Shown one piece after another: positions 42,732-51,218 of a stretch of DNA of 64,000 nucleotides. The notes below the pieces were generated by a model. The model saw only the letters and a program-made list of their open reading frames with translations, was not told where the DNA came from and made no database searches. The stretch's first letter is position 1; each line of letters opens with the position of its first letter. Both the position numbers and the translations under genes were made by a program. Origin of the DNA: Hanamia caeni. Lineage in GTDB: Bacteria > Bacteroidota > Bacteroidia > Chitinophagales > Chitinophagaceae. The stretch spans positions 372,001-436,000 of the forward strand of contig NZ_RJJR01000002.1 of assembly GCF_003721595.1 (NCBI RefSeq), in the 5' to 3' direction.

Positions 42732-44492
42732 ATGGAAGACACAACAATTCCTGCCGATATTTCCGAAGAAAAAAAAGGAAAACATCCGAAAGCGCTTTAT
42801 GTACTTTTTATGACGGAAATGTGGGAACGGTTTGCTTATTACCTGATGGTAGGAATTTTATTGCTCTATTTGATTGACGATAAAACGGGCGGCAAAGGAA
42901 TGACTGAAAAAATGGGCGCTGATGTGGTGGGAAGCTTTATCGCGCTTGTGTATCTGACGCCTTTTATCGGTGGCTTGATTGCTGACAGGTACCTGGGGTA
43001 TATTAAATCTATTTTTTTAGGTGGAACGTTGATGGCGCTTGGATATTTTGGCCTTGCACTGCCGGGAAATACGGCGCTTTATGTTTCGCTGCTGTTAATT
43101 ATCGTGGGCAATGGTTTTTTCAAACCTAACATTTCTACGATTCTTGGAAATATTTACAACCGTGAAGATCTGAAACCATTAAAAGATAACGCCTATAATA
43201 TTTTTTATATGGGCATCAATATCGGTGCGCTCTTTTGCAATTTTGTGGCTGCTTATTTAAGAAATCAATATGGCTGGGGATATGCATTTGCCGCAGCCGG
43301 CGTGGGTCTTGTGATAGGAATGATTGTTCTGGCCACCTCGCTAAAGCGGGTGCGCGTGGGAGAGATAAAGAAAGAAAAGCGGCCGGAAGATATGCCGATT
43401 GGTAAAATATTGGGCTACGTTTTTTTGCCCGCCGTAATTGCTGCCATTATTGGATGGATAGTTCCTTCCATGGTTTTTGGTTCTACCCTGTTGGGCAGCA
43501 AATCCAATGATGCATTTATCTTCGCATGCCTTCCTATCATTGCCTTTTATATTTCACTTTATATAAATGCCAAAGGCCCCGACAAGCGTGGTATTGGCGC
43601 CTTACTTTTTATATTTTTTATTTCAATTATTTTTTGGACTATTTATAATCAAAATTCTACTTCGCTTACTTTGTGGGCGCAAAATTATACCGACAGAACT
43701 GTGTCGCCAACTGCCGAAAAAATTGCAGGTTCACTTGGGTTTTTGCAAACCGTAAGCGATACGCCACGCATGGTAAACAAAGTTGATGAGCACCTTGTAG
43801 ATGTAAAAGATTATGCGGCGATTGCATCTCCTTACAATGAGTATAGTTCAAAGCTGGTAGATGGCAATATCGTGGATAATAAGACGAAGATTGTTCAGGA
43901 GATGGGGCCTGATCCATATTTTAATAATGTGCCGAAGAGCGAGTGGCCGCCAAATCACAGCGAAAAATTAGCTAACACTGAATTATTTCAATCTATTAAC
44001 CCGTTATTTATCATTATTCTGACGCCCTTGCTGGTGATGCTATTTAGTTATTTGCGCAGGAGAAATAAAGAACCAACGACTGCTACCAAATTTGGTTTGG
44101 CAATGTTTATTTCCGGCTGCTCTTCGCTGGTGATGGTATTTGCTATCATGTCGGTAGCTTCAGTTTACCAGGATAAAACATCTCCCTATTGGCTTTGGGG
44201 AACTTATTTTGTATTTACCATCAGCGAACTACTTTTAAGTCCGATCGGTTTGTCCTTTGTGTCAAAGCTGGCACCTGCCAGGCTCACCGCATTGCTGATG
44301 GGCGGCTGGTTTTTATCCACTTCCATCGGGGGCAAACTTGCCGGAGTTATGACCAGCTTTTGGAATGACTTCACTGATAAAAAGATTTTTTTCCTGATAC
44401 TCGTAGTGTCGGCATTTATAGGAGGAATTTTAATTTTCAGCAGGCTAAAATTTTTGAATGCCATCGTAAAAGAAAAAACGGGTTCGGCCTGA
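42732..44492 (+). CDS. POT/PTR-family oligopeptide transporter (copy 2, with large loop insertion)
   Basis: 586 residues. The signature reads EMWERFAYYLMVGIL, so the ERFxYY core is kept but the usual glycine after YY is leucine. The loop after TM7 (about residues 320-420) is an insertion of about 100 polar residues, including NVPKSEWPPNHSEKLANTEL, not present in copy 1. The remainder matches POT topology. The two adjacent paralogues are clearly old, not a recent duplication. Peptide specificity may differ; this is inference. Confidence 0.92.
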   Translation: MEDTTIPADISEEKKGKHPKALYVLFMTEMWERFAYYLMVGILLLYLIDDKTGGKGMTEKMGADVVGSFIALVYLTPFIGGLIADRYLGYIKSIFLGGTLMALGYFGLALPGNTALYVSLLLIIVGNGFFKPNISTILGNIYNREDLKPLKDNAYNIFYMGINIGALFCNFVAAYLRNQYGWGYAFAAAGVGLVIGMIVLATSLKRVRVGEIKKEKRPEDMPIGKILGYVFLPAVIAAIIGWIVPSMVFGSTLLGSKSNDAFIFACLPIIAFYISLYINAKGPDKRGIGALLFIFFISIIFWTIYNQNSTSLTLWAQNYTDRTVSPTAEKIAGSLGFLQTVSDTPRMVNKVDEHLVDVKDYAAIASPYNEYSSKLVDGNIVDNKTKIVQEMGPDPYFNNVPKSEWPPNHSEKLANTELFQSINPLFIIILTPLLVMLFSYLRRRNKEPTTATKFGLAMFISGCSSLVMVFAIMSVASVYQDKTSPYWLWGTYFVFTISELLLSPIGLSFVSKLAPARLTALLMGGWFLSTSIGGKLAGVMTSFWNDFTDKKIFFLILVVSAFIGGILIFSRLKFLNAIVKEKTGSA

Positions 44493-44566
44493 ATATTTAC
44501 AATAATGATGTAGAAGATTTTGGCATATTGATAAAAATCCATTAACTAAAAAAGACAGATATAAAG

Positions 44567-45193
44567 GTGACTATCTTAAATACTATCCTGCAACACCAAA
44601 TAGTTGCCATACTCCGCGGCTTTAAAAAAGACGACGTCCCGAATATCGCAGAAGCCTTATACGGAGGTGGAATTCGCCTGGTTGAAGTAACGCTCAATTC
44701 TGCAGATGCTTTGCAATTGATACGAACACTTTCCATTAAATATGAAAATAAGCTGCAGATAGGGGCAGGCACCGTACTAACGGTGAAGGATGCACGAAAA
44801 GCCATAGATGCAGGTGCAAAATTTTTAATTTCTCCTATTACAGATACGGAAGTAATCAAAACTGCGGTGGATAATGCAGTGGTAAGTATTCCCGGCGCTT
44901 TTACGCCTTCTGAAATTTATACCGGCTATGAATATGGGGCAGATTTAATTAAAATTTTTCCTTCTCAAAGCCCGGAATATATTAAAAGTATCCTGGCGCC
45001 CTTGAGTAAAATACCGGTGATGCCCACAGGAGGTATCGGGCTTGAAAATATTAAAGCTTACAAAATTGCAGGGGCATCTGCTTATGGTATCGGCAGTTCG
45101 CTGGCCAATAACATGGAAGAAATCAATGAGCTTTATCTTGAAAATCTTACCGCAAGAGCCCGGCAATTTGTTGACATTATCAACGAAAAATAA
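44567..45193 (+). CDS. KDPG/KDPGal aldolase family (2-keto-3-deoxy-6-phosphosugar aldolase)
   Basis: 208 residues from a GTG start, directly giving MTILNTILQHQIVAILRG. Class I aldolase features: VEVTLNSADAL (Glu), IGAGTVLTVKDARKAIDAGAKFLISP, the Schiff-base Lys in GADLIKIFPSQ and MPTGGIGLENIKAY. Cytoplasmic aldol cleavage to pyruvate and glyceraldehyde 3-phosphate. The downstream neighbour, 12 bp away, is a galactonate dehydratase homologue, so the likely role is the 2-keto-3-deoxy-6-phosphogalactonate aldolase (DgoA-like) step. A 2-keto-3-deoxygalactonate kinase is not in the window. Confidence 0.88.
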   Translation: MTILNTILQHQIVAILRGFKKDDVPNIAEALYGGGIRLVEVTLNSADALQLIRTLSIKYENKLQIGAGTVLTVKDARKAIDAGAKFLISPITDTEVIKTAVDNAVVSIPGAFTPSEIYTGYEYGADLIKIFPSQSPEYIKSILAPLSKIPVMPTGGIGLENIKAYKIAGASAYGIGSSLANNMEEINELYLENLTARARQFVDIINEK

Positions 45194-45204
45194 TAATCTT
45201 TTTT

Positions 45205-46353
45205 ATGAAAATAAAAAACTACAATTTATACCTGGTACCTCCGCGCTGGCTTTTTTTGCAAATCCTGACTGACGAAGGAATTGCAGGCTGGGGCGAACCT
45301 GTGGTAGAAGGAAAGGCTTATACCGTTAAAGCGGCGGTGGAAGAATTAATGCAATATTTAATTGGTAAAGATCCGCTGCGCATAGAAGACCATTGGAACA
45401 CATTGTACCGCGGTGGATTTTATCGCGGCGGCCCTGTTTTAATGAGCGCTATATCAGGTATCGACCAGGCATTCTGGGATATAAAAGGGAAATATTACAA
45501 CGCGCCAATCTACGAATTAATGGGAGGCAAGGCAAGGGATAAAATGAAAATTTATTCGTGGATAGGAGGCGACAGGCCATCGGAGATTGCTGTTGGAATA
45601 AAAGAGGCGATGGCTAATGGATTCACTGCCGTGAAGATGAATGCAACCGAGGAAATGCAATACATTGATTCTTTTGAAAAAATAGAACGTGCGCTGGAAA
45701 GAGTGGCAACTGCAAGAGAAACAGGCGGAAGTTCGTTTGGTATTGGCATAGATTTTCATGGACGGGTGCATAAACCCATGGCAAAAGTATTGGCGAAGGA
45801 ATTGGAACCATTCCATCCCATGTTTATCGAAGAACCCGTGCTCCCGGAAAATAATGAAGCCTTAAAAGAAATTGCCCAACACACTTCTATTCCAATTGCA
45901 ACCGGCGAAAGAATGTTCAGCCGGTGGGATTTTAAAAATCTTTTTAAAGAGGGTTATGTTGATATTATCCAGCCTGACGTTTCCCATGCAGGCGGCATTA
46001 CAGAATGTAAGAAAATTATTTCGATGGCTGAGGCCTACGATATTGCAGCCGCGCCTCATTGCCCGCTGGGCCCGATTGCGCTCGCTGCCTGCCTGCACGT
46101 AGATGCCACCTGCCACAATGTTTTCATCCAGGAACAAAGCCTTGGTATTCATTACAACCAAGGAAGTGACCTGCTTGATTATTTAAAAGATAAATCTGTT
46201 TTTCAATATGCAGATGGGTATGTACAAATACCATCCGGGCCTGGCCTTGGAATTGAAATTGATGAGGAATATGTAAAAGTAATGGCTAAGAAAAGCCATA
46301 ACTGGAAAAATCCTGTTTGGCGACATAAAGATGGAAGCGTTGCCGAATGGTGA
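45205..46353 (+). CDS. dgoD: D-galactonate dehydratase (enolase superfamily, DgoD-like)
   Basis: 382 residues. Enolase-superfamily catalytic residues: the FIEEPVLPEN and ATGERMFSRWD glutamates, the GIDFHGRVHKP Asp/His region, and AAPHCPLGPIALAACLH, the His site typical of galactonate dehydratases. The opening MKIKNYNLYLVPPRWLFLQI with WGEPVVEGKAYTV agrees with DgoD over mandelate racemase. Reaction: D-galactonate to 2-dehydro-3-deoxy-D-galactonate and water. It follows the aldolase by 12 bp. Confidence 0.87.
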   Translation: MKIKNYNLYLVPPRWLFLQILTDEGIAGWGEPVVEGKAYTVKAAVEELMQYLIGKDPLRIEDHWNTLYRGGFYRGGPVLMSAISGIDQAFWDIKGKYYNAPIYELMGGKARDKMKIYSWIGGDRPSEIAVGIKEAMANGFTAVKMNATEEMQYIDSFEKIERALERVATARETGGSSFGIGIDFHGRVHKPMAKVLAKELEPFHPMFIEEPVLPENNEALKEIAQHTSIPIATGERMFSRWDFKNLFKEGYVDIIQPDVSHAGGITECKKIISMAEAYDIAAAPHCPLGPIALAACLHVDATCHNVFIQEQSLGIHYNQGSDLLDYLKDKSVFQYADGYVQIPSGPGLGIEIDEEYVKVMAKKSHNWKNPVWRHKDGSVAEW

Positions 46354-46420
46354 TAAAACAAAATAGCCTTGCTGTGTTTTTTTTAAATAGAAATTCTGTT
46401 TATTTATTAGTTTACTGCCT

Positions 46421-47695
46421 TTAGAAATCTAAAACTTTTTCCATCTGCATGCTGCGCGAGCCTTTTACAAGAATTTGTGAGTTTTGCGGCTTTTCGTTTT
46501 TAAACCATTCATTTGCCTGTCGCGAATTTTCAAAATTGATATAAGATTGTTTTATATCATTAAACTGTTTGCCAACAAGTACTACCGCATGCCATTTGTA
46601 TTTATCGATTAAGGAAACGATTTCTTCGTGTTCTTTTTGACTGTCCTGGCCAAGTTCCATCATGCTGCCCAACATAAGAATTTTATTGTCGCCTTTCATA
46701 TTTGCAAAATTTTCTATTGCAGCTTTCATGCTGCCGGGGTTCGCATTATAGGCGTCTAAAATAATCGTGTTGGAATCTTTGGTGATTAATTGCGAGCGGC
46801 TATTGGAAGGCCGGTAATTTTCAATGGCTTTCTTTATATTCTCATCAGTTACATTAAAATATTCACCAATGCATGAAGCCGCAACCAGGTTGGGCAGATT
46901 ATAATTTCCTACCAATTGCGATTGAATAGTAAACGAACTTTTTCCCCTGATTTTTATTTTCAAAAAAGGGTCAGTTTCCAAAATTTGTCCATTAATATTG
47001 CCGCCGATGCTGCCATAATAAATGGCATTTTCCAGCTTTTTGCCCAGGTCAAAAACAGCAGGGTCATCTGTATTTACAAAGGCAGTTCCGCCATGCAACC
47101 TGAGATAATCAAAAAGTTCGCCTTTGCCTTTTTTTACATTTTCTGCTCCGCCAAATCCTTCAAGATGCGCCTTACCGATATTAGTTATTAATCCAAAACC
47201 AGGTTTGGCGTATTCACAATAGGAAGCAATTTCATGAAGATGGTTGGCACCCATTTCGATGACCGCCATTTCGGCATCCCGTTTTATTTTTAAAATGGTA
47301 AGTGGAATTCCAATTTGATTATTCAGGTTTCCAACTGTTGTGTAGGTTTTATAACTGGTAGCAAGCACTTCATGAATTAATTCTTTGGTGGTGGTTTTTC
47401 CGTTGCTTCCCGTGATGGCAATAAATGGAATATCAAATTGTTCGCGGTGAAATTTTGCCAATTGCTGCAGCGCGTTCAATGCATCCTCTACAAGGATAAT
47501 CCTTTCATCTTCAAATTGAAATTCATCTGCTACTACATAGGAAGCCCCAAGTTCCAGTGCGCTTTTCGTAAATTGATTTCCATTAAAATTTGGGCCTTTC
47601 AGCGCAAAGAATATCTCACCCTTTCGCAGCTTTCTTGAGTCGGTTTGCACATTAGGAAACCGTTTGTAAATTTCATAAATCTCATCAATTTTCAT
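46421..47695 (-). CDS. murF: UDP-N-acetylmuramoyl-tripeptide-D-alanyl-D-alanine ligase MurF
   Basis: 424 residues, three-domain Mur ligase. ATP loop ITGSNGKTTTKELIHEV (about 93-109), IEMGANHLHEIASYCEYAKP, TNIGKAHLEGFGG, and the LDAYNANPGSMKAAIENF C-terminal motif distinguish MurF from MurC/D/E. It adds D-Ala-D-Ala to UDP-MurNAc-tripeptide in the cytoplasm. Stand-alone on its strand, divergent from the E1-alpha gene. A 3-bp-short intergenic gap separates it convergently from dgoD. Confidence 0.95.
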   Translation of the reverse strand: MKIDEIYEIYKRFPNVQTDSRKLRKGEIFFALKGPNFNGNQFTKSALELGASYVVADEFQFEDERIILVEDALNALQQLAKFHREQFDIPFIAITGSNGKTTTKELIHEVLATSYKTYTTVGNLNNQIGIPLTILKIKRDAEMAVIEMGANHLHEIASYCEYAKPGFGLITNIGKAHLEGFGGAENVKKGKGELFDYLRLHGGTAFVNTDDPAVFDLGKKLENAIYYGSIGGNINGQILETDPFLKIKIRGKSSFTIQSQLVGNYNLPNLVAASCIGEYFNVTDENIKKAIENYRPSNSRSQLITKDSNTIILDAYNANPGSMKAAIENFANMKGDNKILMLGSMMELGQDSQKEHEEIVSLIDKYKWHAVVLVGKQFNDIKQSYINFENSRQANEWFKNEKPQNSQILVKGSRSMQMEKVLDF

Positions 47696-47914
47696 GGAGC
47701 AAATGTAATATTTCCCTTTTCCCGGTTAAAAAAACGAAAAAGGATTTTAAAGACAAATCTAAAATTTCGCTTAAGTATTGGTAATAAAGCTCCGAAATAT
47801 AAAAAAAAGTTATTTATTGGTTTGCTATATCAAGCTTATCTCAAAAGCGGCCAAACCACACATTGGCCTATCTGTATATTCTATTTTGCGATAACAAATT
47901 ATCTTGTTTTCCAT

Positions 47915-47922
47915 TATCTTTG
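47915..47922 (+). promoter_or_regulatory. -7 box TATCTTTG for the E1-alpha gene
   Basis: Matches TAnnTTTG and ends 19 nt before the TTG start at 47942. TTTG at 47885-47888 may be the -33 element though the 26-nt spacing is long. This box shows that the region upstream of the TTG is promoter and not coding. Confidence 0.55.
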
Positions 47923-47941
47923 CGACCTAAATTTAAAAATC

Positions 47942-48934
47942 TTGGCTACAAAGTTTTCTAAAGAAACTTATTTATACTGGTACGAGCTAATGCTCCTGAT
48001 TCGCCGCTTTGAAGAAAAAGCAGGCCAAATGTACGGAATGCAGAAAATTCGCGGCTTTTGTCATCTTTATATAGGTCAGGAGGCTGTTGCTGCCGGTTGC
48101 ATGACCGCCACAACGCCTGAAGATAAGTTTATCACTGCCTATCGGGATCATGGACTTGCCATTGCGAAAGGAGTTACCGCCAAAGAATGTATGGCCGAAC
48201 TATACGGTAAAGCTACGGGATGCAGCAAGGGAAAAGGTGGAAGCATGCACTTTTTTGGAGTTAAGCACGGTTTTTTTGGCGGTCATGGAATTGTGGGCGC
48301 TCAAATTGGCACCGGTGCAGGCCTGGCTTTTGCTGAAAAATACCTCGATACTGAAAATGTGGTTCTTTGCTTTTTTGGTGATGGAGCTGCGCGCCAGGGA
48401 ATTTTGCATGAAACTTTTAACCTTGCTATGTTGTGGCAGTTGCCGGTAGTTTTTATTTGCGAAAATAATAACTATGCCATGGGAACTTCAGTAGCGCGTA
48501 CTTCTAATGTGCTGGATATTTACAAATTGGCCGACGCTTATGAAATGCCGGGGGACCAGGTGGATGGCATGATTCCTGAAACGGTTCACGAGGCTGTATC
48601 CAGAGCAGTGAAAAGAGCCCGCGAAAAAGGTGGACCTACTTTGCTTGAGATAAAGACTTACCGCTATAAGGGCCACAGCATGAGTGATCCGGCTAAGTAT
48701 AGAAGCAAAGAGGAAATGGAAGAATATAAGCTGAAAGACCCTATTGAAACCACCAAAATCAAATTGCAGGAAAATTTTGGCGTTACTGATGAAGAAATTG
48801 ATCAAATAAGCGAGAGGGTAAAAAATGAGGTAGCCGAAGCCGTTCAATTTGCCGATGAAAGCCCTTATCCTGATGACAATGAAATATACAAAGATGTATA
48901 TGCTGAAGAAGATTATCCTTTCATTACTGATTAA
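47942..48934 (+). CDS. pdhA: Pyruvate dehydrogenase E1 component, alpha subunit
   Basis: 330 residues from a TTG at 47942 (MATKFSKETYLYWYELML). The in-frame ORF extends further back, but that part overlaps the murF promoter, contains a clear promoter box and has no similarity to E1. TPP-binding GDGAARQGILHETFN with the terminal NNN (ENNNYAMG) is at about 145-180. The alpha-subunit signature RFEEKAGQMYGMQKIRGFCHLYIGQEAV and the phospho-loop region RYKGHSMSDPAKYRS are present. Part of the pyruvate dehydrogenase complex. The beta subunit and E2 are not in the window. Confidence 0.93.
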   Translation: MATKFSKETYLYWYELMLLIRRFEEKAGQMYGMQKIRGFCHLYIGQEAVAAGCMTATTPEDKFITAYRDHGLAIAKGVTAKECMAELYGKATGCSKGKGGSMHFFGVKHGFFGGHGIVGAQIGTGAGLAFAEKYLDTENVVLCFFGDGAARQGILHETFNLAMLWQLPVVFICENNNYAMGTSVARTSNVLDIYKLADAYEMPGDQVDGMIPETVHEAVSRAVKRAREKGGPTLLEIKTYRYKGHSMSDPAKYRSKEEMEEYKLKDPIETTKIKLQENFGVTDEEIDQISERVKNEVAEAVQFADESPYPDDNEIYKDVYAEEDYPFITD

Positions 48935-48966
48935 TATTTTCCAAAAAAATTAAATAGAAGATTTAA

Positions 48967-49674
48967 ATGGCTGCGAAAAAAGCACACACACATGAGGTAG
49001 ATGTAGTTGATAAAGTCCGTGGTTTTTGGGCTGTTTACAGCAAGCCCGTTACTTATATCGGTTCAGCAATCATAATATTCTTTATTGGCTGGATGATCTA
49101 CAAATACATGTTTAAAGTTCCTAAGCAGGAAAAGGCCGATAAAGTAGTTTTCGTTACCCAAAAGTATTTTAATGAATTTACGGGTGCTACCGATTCTGCA
49201 AAGATATTGTTGGCGACAAAAGTTTTAAATGGCGATGGCACTAACCCCGGTGCTTTGAGGATTATTAATCAATATTCAGGCACTCCTGCCGCTAATCTTT
49301 GTGAATATTATGCCGGTGCCTGCTATTTGCAGTTGGGCCAGTATGCCAAATCCATTAAATTTCTGAAAGATTTTGATGCCAATGGGGCAGATCAGATAAA
49401 AAGCCGTGCACTGGGAATGATGGGAGATGCGAGCGCTGAATTAAATAAAAATGAGGATGCTCTTGATTATTATCAAAAGGCTGCCAATGTAAACGACAAG
49501 GATACTTATACCTCATCTGAATTTCTTTTTAGAGCCGCATTGTTTGCTGAATCAATTGGCAAGCAAAAAGATGCCATAAGCTTATTCAAAAAATTAAAGA
49601 CAAGTTACCCGTTATCGCCGAAGGCAGCAGAGGTGGACAGATACCTTGCAAGGCTTGGAGAATTTTCAGAATAA
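48967..49674 (+). CDS. TPR-containing membrane protein (YfgM-like)
   Basis: 235 residues. One transmembrane helix at about 25-48 (YIGSAIIIFFIGWMIYKYM) followed by TPR-like helices (NLCEYYAGACYLQLGQYAKSI, RALGMMGDASAELNKNEDALDYYQKAANVN, LFRAALFAESIGKQKDAISLFKKL). The layout (short cytoplasmic part, TM, periplasmic TPR) resembles YfgM-type ancillary translocon proteins but also many other Bacteroidota TPR anchors. Function unresolved. Co-directional between pdhA and ribH. Confidence 0.8.
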   Translation: MAAKKAHTHEVDVVDKVRGFWAVYSKPVTYIGSAIIIFFIGWMIYKYMFKVPKQEKADKVVFVTQKYFNEFTGATDSAKILLATKVLNGDGTNPGALRIINQYSGTPAANLCEYYAGACYLQLGQYAKSIKFLKDFDANGADQIKSRALGMMGDASAELNKNEDALDYYQKAANVNDKDTYTSSEFLFRAALFAESIGKQKDAISLFKKLKTSYPLSPKAAEVDRYLARLGEFSE

Positions 49675-49685
49675 CATATTTAATA

Positions 49686-50177
49686 ATGGCAATAGTCAAC
49701 CAAAATCTTTATGATATTGATACAGGCATCCTTCCGAAGGATGCCTGTATTGTTATTATACACACTCAATGGAACCCGGAAATTGTAAATAAACTGGTAG
49801 ATGGGTGCAAAAGCATTTTGGATAAATACCAGATGACGAATTATAGAATCATCAGTGTGCCGGGAGCATTCGAAATCCCATTTGCAATTAAGAATTTTTG
49901 GGATACCTACCAAAATAAGTTTGAAAAACCACAGGCATTTATAGCGCTCGGTTGTGTACTTAAAGGAGGCACTCCCCATTTTGATTATGTGTGCAAAGCA
50001 ATAACCGATGGCGTTCTTCAACTTAATTTGCTTTTGCCGGTACCTACTATTTTCGGAGTTCTTACCGTAGATAGCCAGCAGCAGGCTGATGAAAGGACTG
50101 GTGGCATTCATGGCAACAAAGGCGAAGAAGCAGCCTTAACTGCATTAAAAATGATTACTTTAAAATATTCTAAATAG
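49686..50177 (+). CDS. ribH: 6,7-dimethyl-8-ribityllumazine synthase
   Basis: 163 residues, the usual RibH size. Motifs: ISVPGAFEIPFAIKNF, GCVLKGGTPHFDYVCKAITDG (catalytic H98; the usual VxRGxT is here VLKGGT) and PTIFGVLTVDSQQQADERTGG. It condenses 5-amino-6-ribitylaminouracil with 3,4-dihydroxybutanone phosphate, the penultimate riboflavin step, as an icosahedral or pentameric cytoplasmic enzyme. It stands 11 bp after the TPR gene and 30 bp before the LutA-like gene. Confidence 0.95.
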   Translation: MAIVNQNLYDIDTGILPKDACIVIIHTQWNPEIVNKLVDGCKSILDKYQMTNYRIISVPGAFEIPFAIKNFWDTYQNKFEKPQAFIALGCVLKGGTPHFDYVCKAITDGVLQLNLLLPVPTIFGVLTVDSQQQADERTGGIHGNKGEEAALTALKMITLKYSK

Positions 50178-50207
50178 AACTTTTTGGCAATCGTAATATT
50201 CTTACTT

Positions 50208-50930
50208 ATGAAAGTTCAATTATTTATACCATGTTTTGTTGATCAGCTTTATCCTCAGACGGCAATGAATATGGTAAAAGTACTTGAGAAAGCTTGTTGC
50301 GACGTAAGTTATAATACCAATCAGACCTGTTGTGGACAGCCGGCTTTTAATGCCGGATTTTTAGAGAATGCAAAAGCGGTTGCAGCAAAATTTATTAAAG
50401 ATTTTGAAGACCCTGATTATATTGTGGCGCCTTCGGCCTCTTGCGTTGGTTTTATAAGAAACTATTATTCAAACCTTTTTGAAAATTCTTCTCAACATAA
50501 CCAGGTAAAAAATCTGGCGGAAAGGACGTTTGAATTTACAGAGTTTTTGACCCAAATACTGCAAATTGATAATTATGGGGCAGAATTAAATGTGAGAGCT
50601 ACTTACCATGATAGTTGCGCGGCTCTTCGTGAATGCAAAATAAAAGAGGCCCCCCGGCAATTACTTTCTAAAGTGAGGGGGCTCGAAATAATTGAAATGC
50701 CTGAATGTGAAACTTGTTGCGGATTTGGAGGAACTTTTTCCGTTAAATTTCCCGAAATTTCGCTTGCAATGGCTGACCAGAAAATTGGAAATGCGATGAA
50801 TACAGGCGCAAGCCATATTATATCTACTGATCTTAGTTGCCTCATGCACCTGGAAGGCATTATTAAAAAGAAATCAATTCCATTAACCACGCTCCATATT
50901 GCCGATGTTCTGGCAACTGGGTGGGAATAA
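50208..50930 (+). CDS. (Fe-S)-binding cysteine-rich domain protein, LutA/YkgE-like
   Basis: 240 residues from ATG 50208; an upstream TTG would add eight hydrophobic residues not seen in the family. Two CCG signatures: TCCGQPAFNAG at C41-C42 and ETCCGFGGTFSVKFPE near 167, the tandem CCG-domain layout that binds a noncubane iron-sulfur cluster in heterodisulfide reductase-like subunits. LutA works with LutB and LutC to oxidise L-lactate. LutB and LutC do not follow here, so a lactate role is uncertain. Last in the pdhA-TPR-ribH-lutA run. Confidence 0.82.
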   Translation: MKVQLFIPCFVDQLYPQTAMNMVKVLEKACCDVSYNTNQTCCGQPAFNAGFLENAKAVAAKFIKDFEDPDYIVAPSASCVGFIRNYYSNLFENSSQHNQVKNLAERTFEFTEFLTQILQIDNYGAELNVRATYHDSCAALRECKIKEAPRQLLSKVRGLEIIEMPECETCCGFGGTFSVKFPEISLAMADQKIGNAMNTGASHIISTDLSCLMHLEGIIKKKSIPLTTLHIADVLATGWE

Positions 50931-51078
50931 AACCTGATATCGCACTTGCTTCTCTTATTTTTATTTTATATCTTTCAATATATTGAAATTCTTCTTGCTT
51001 ACTTTTCAAATATGCATTAATTATGAGATTATTATCACTTGTTATGTCGATATATGGGGATAATAATCAAAGAATTAG

Positions 51079-51086
51079 TACTTTTG
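51079..51086 (+). promoter_or_regulatory. -7 box TACTTTTG upstream of the T9SS cargo gene
   Basis: Perfect TAnnTTTG match within the 288-bp gap before the gene at 51219, giving a leader of about 125 nt. The rest of the gap holds only short AT-rich ORFs (see rejected list). Confidence 0.4.
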
Positions 51087-51218
51087 ACGCTTTAGCTATT
51101 AATGCTGACTATGTAATTGAGCTAAATAATATTTGAGTTGTGTAAATAAGTCATCCAACTCGCCATGTAATCCGATCTCCCCAAAATATTTTTTTTAACT
51201 CTTTAGGAAAACAAGTGA

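Noticed and set aside
47645-47941. 99-residue N-terminal extension of the E1-alpha ORF
   Set aside because: It overlaps the murF start, contains a TATCTTTG promoter box, and has no E1-like sequence. TTG 47942 is the better start.
51023-51136. 37-codon ORF in the gap before the T9SS gene
   Set aside because: No start context, low-complexity AT-driven sequence and a promoter box lies inside it. Not supported as a gene.
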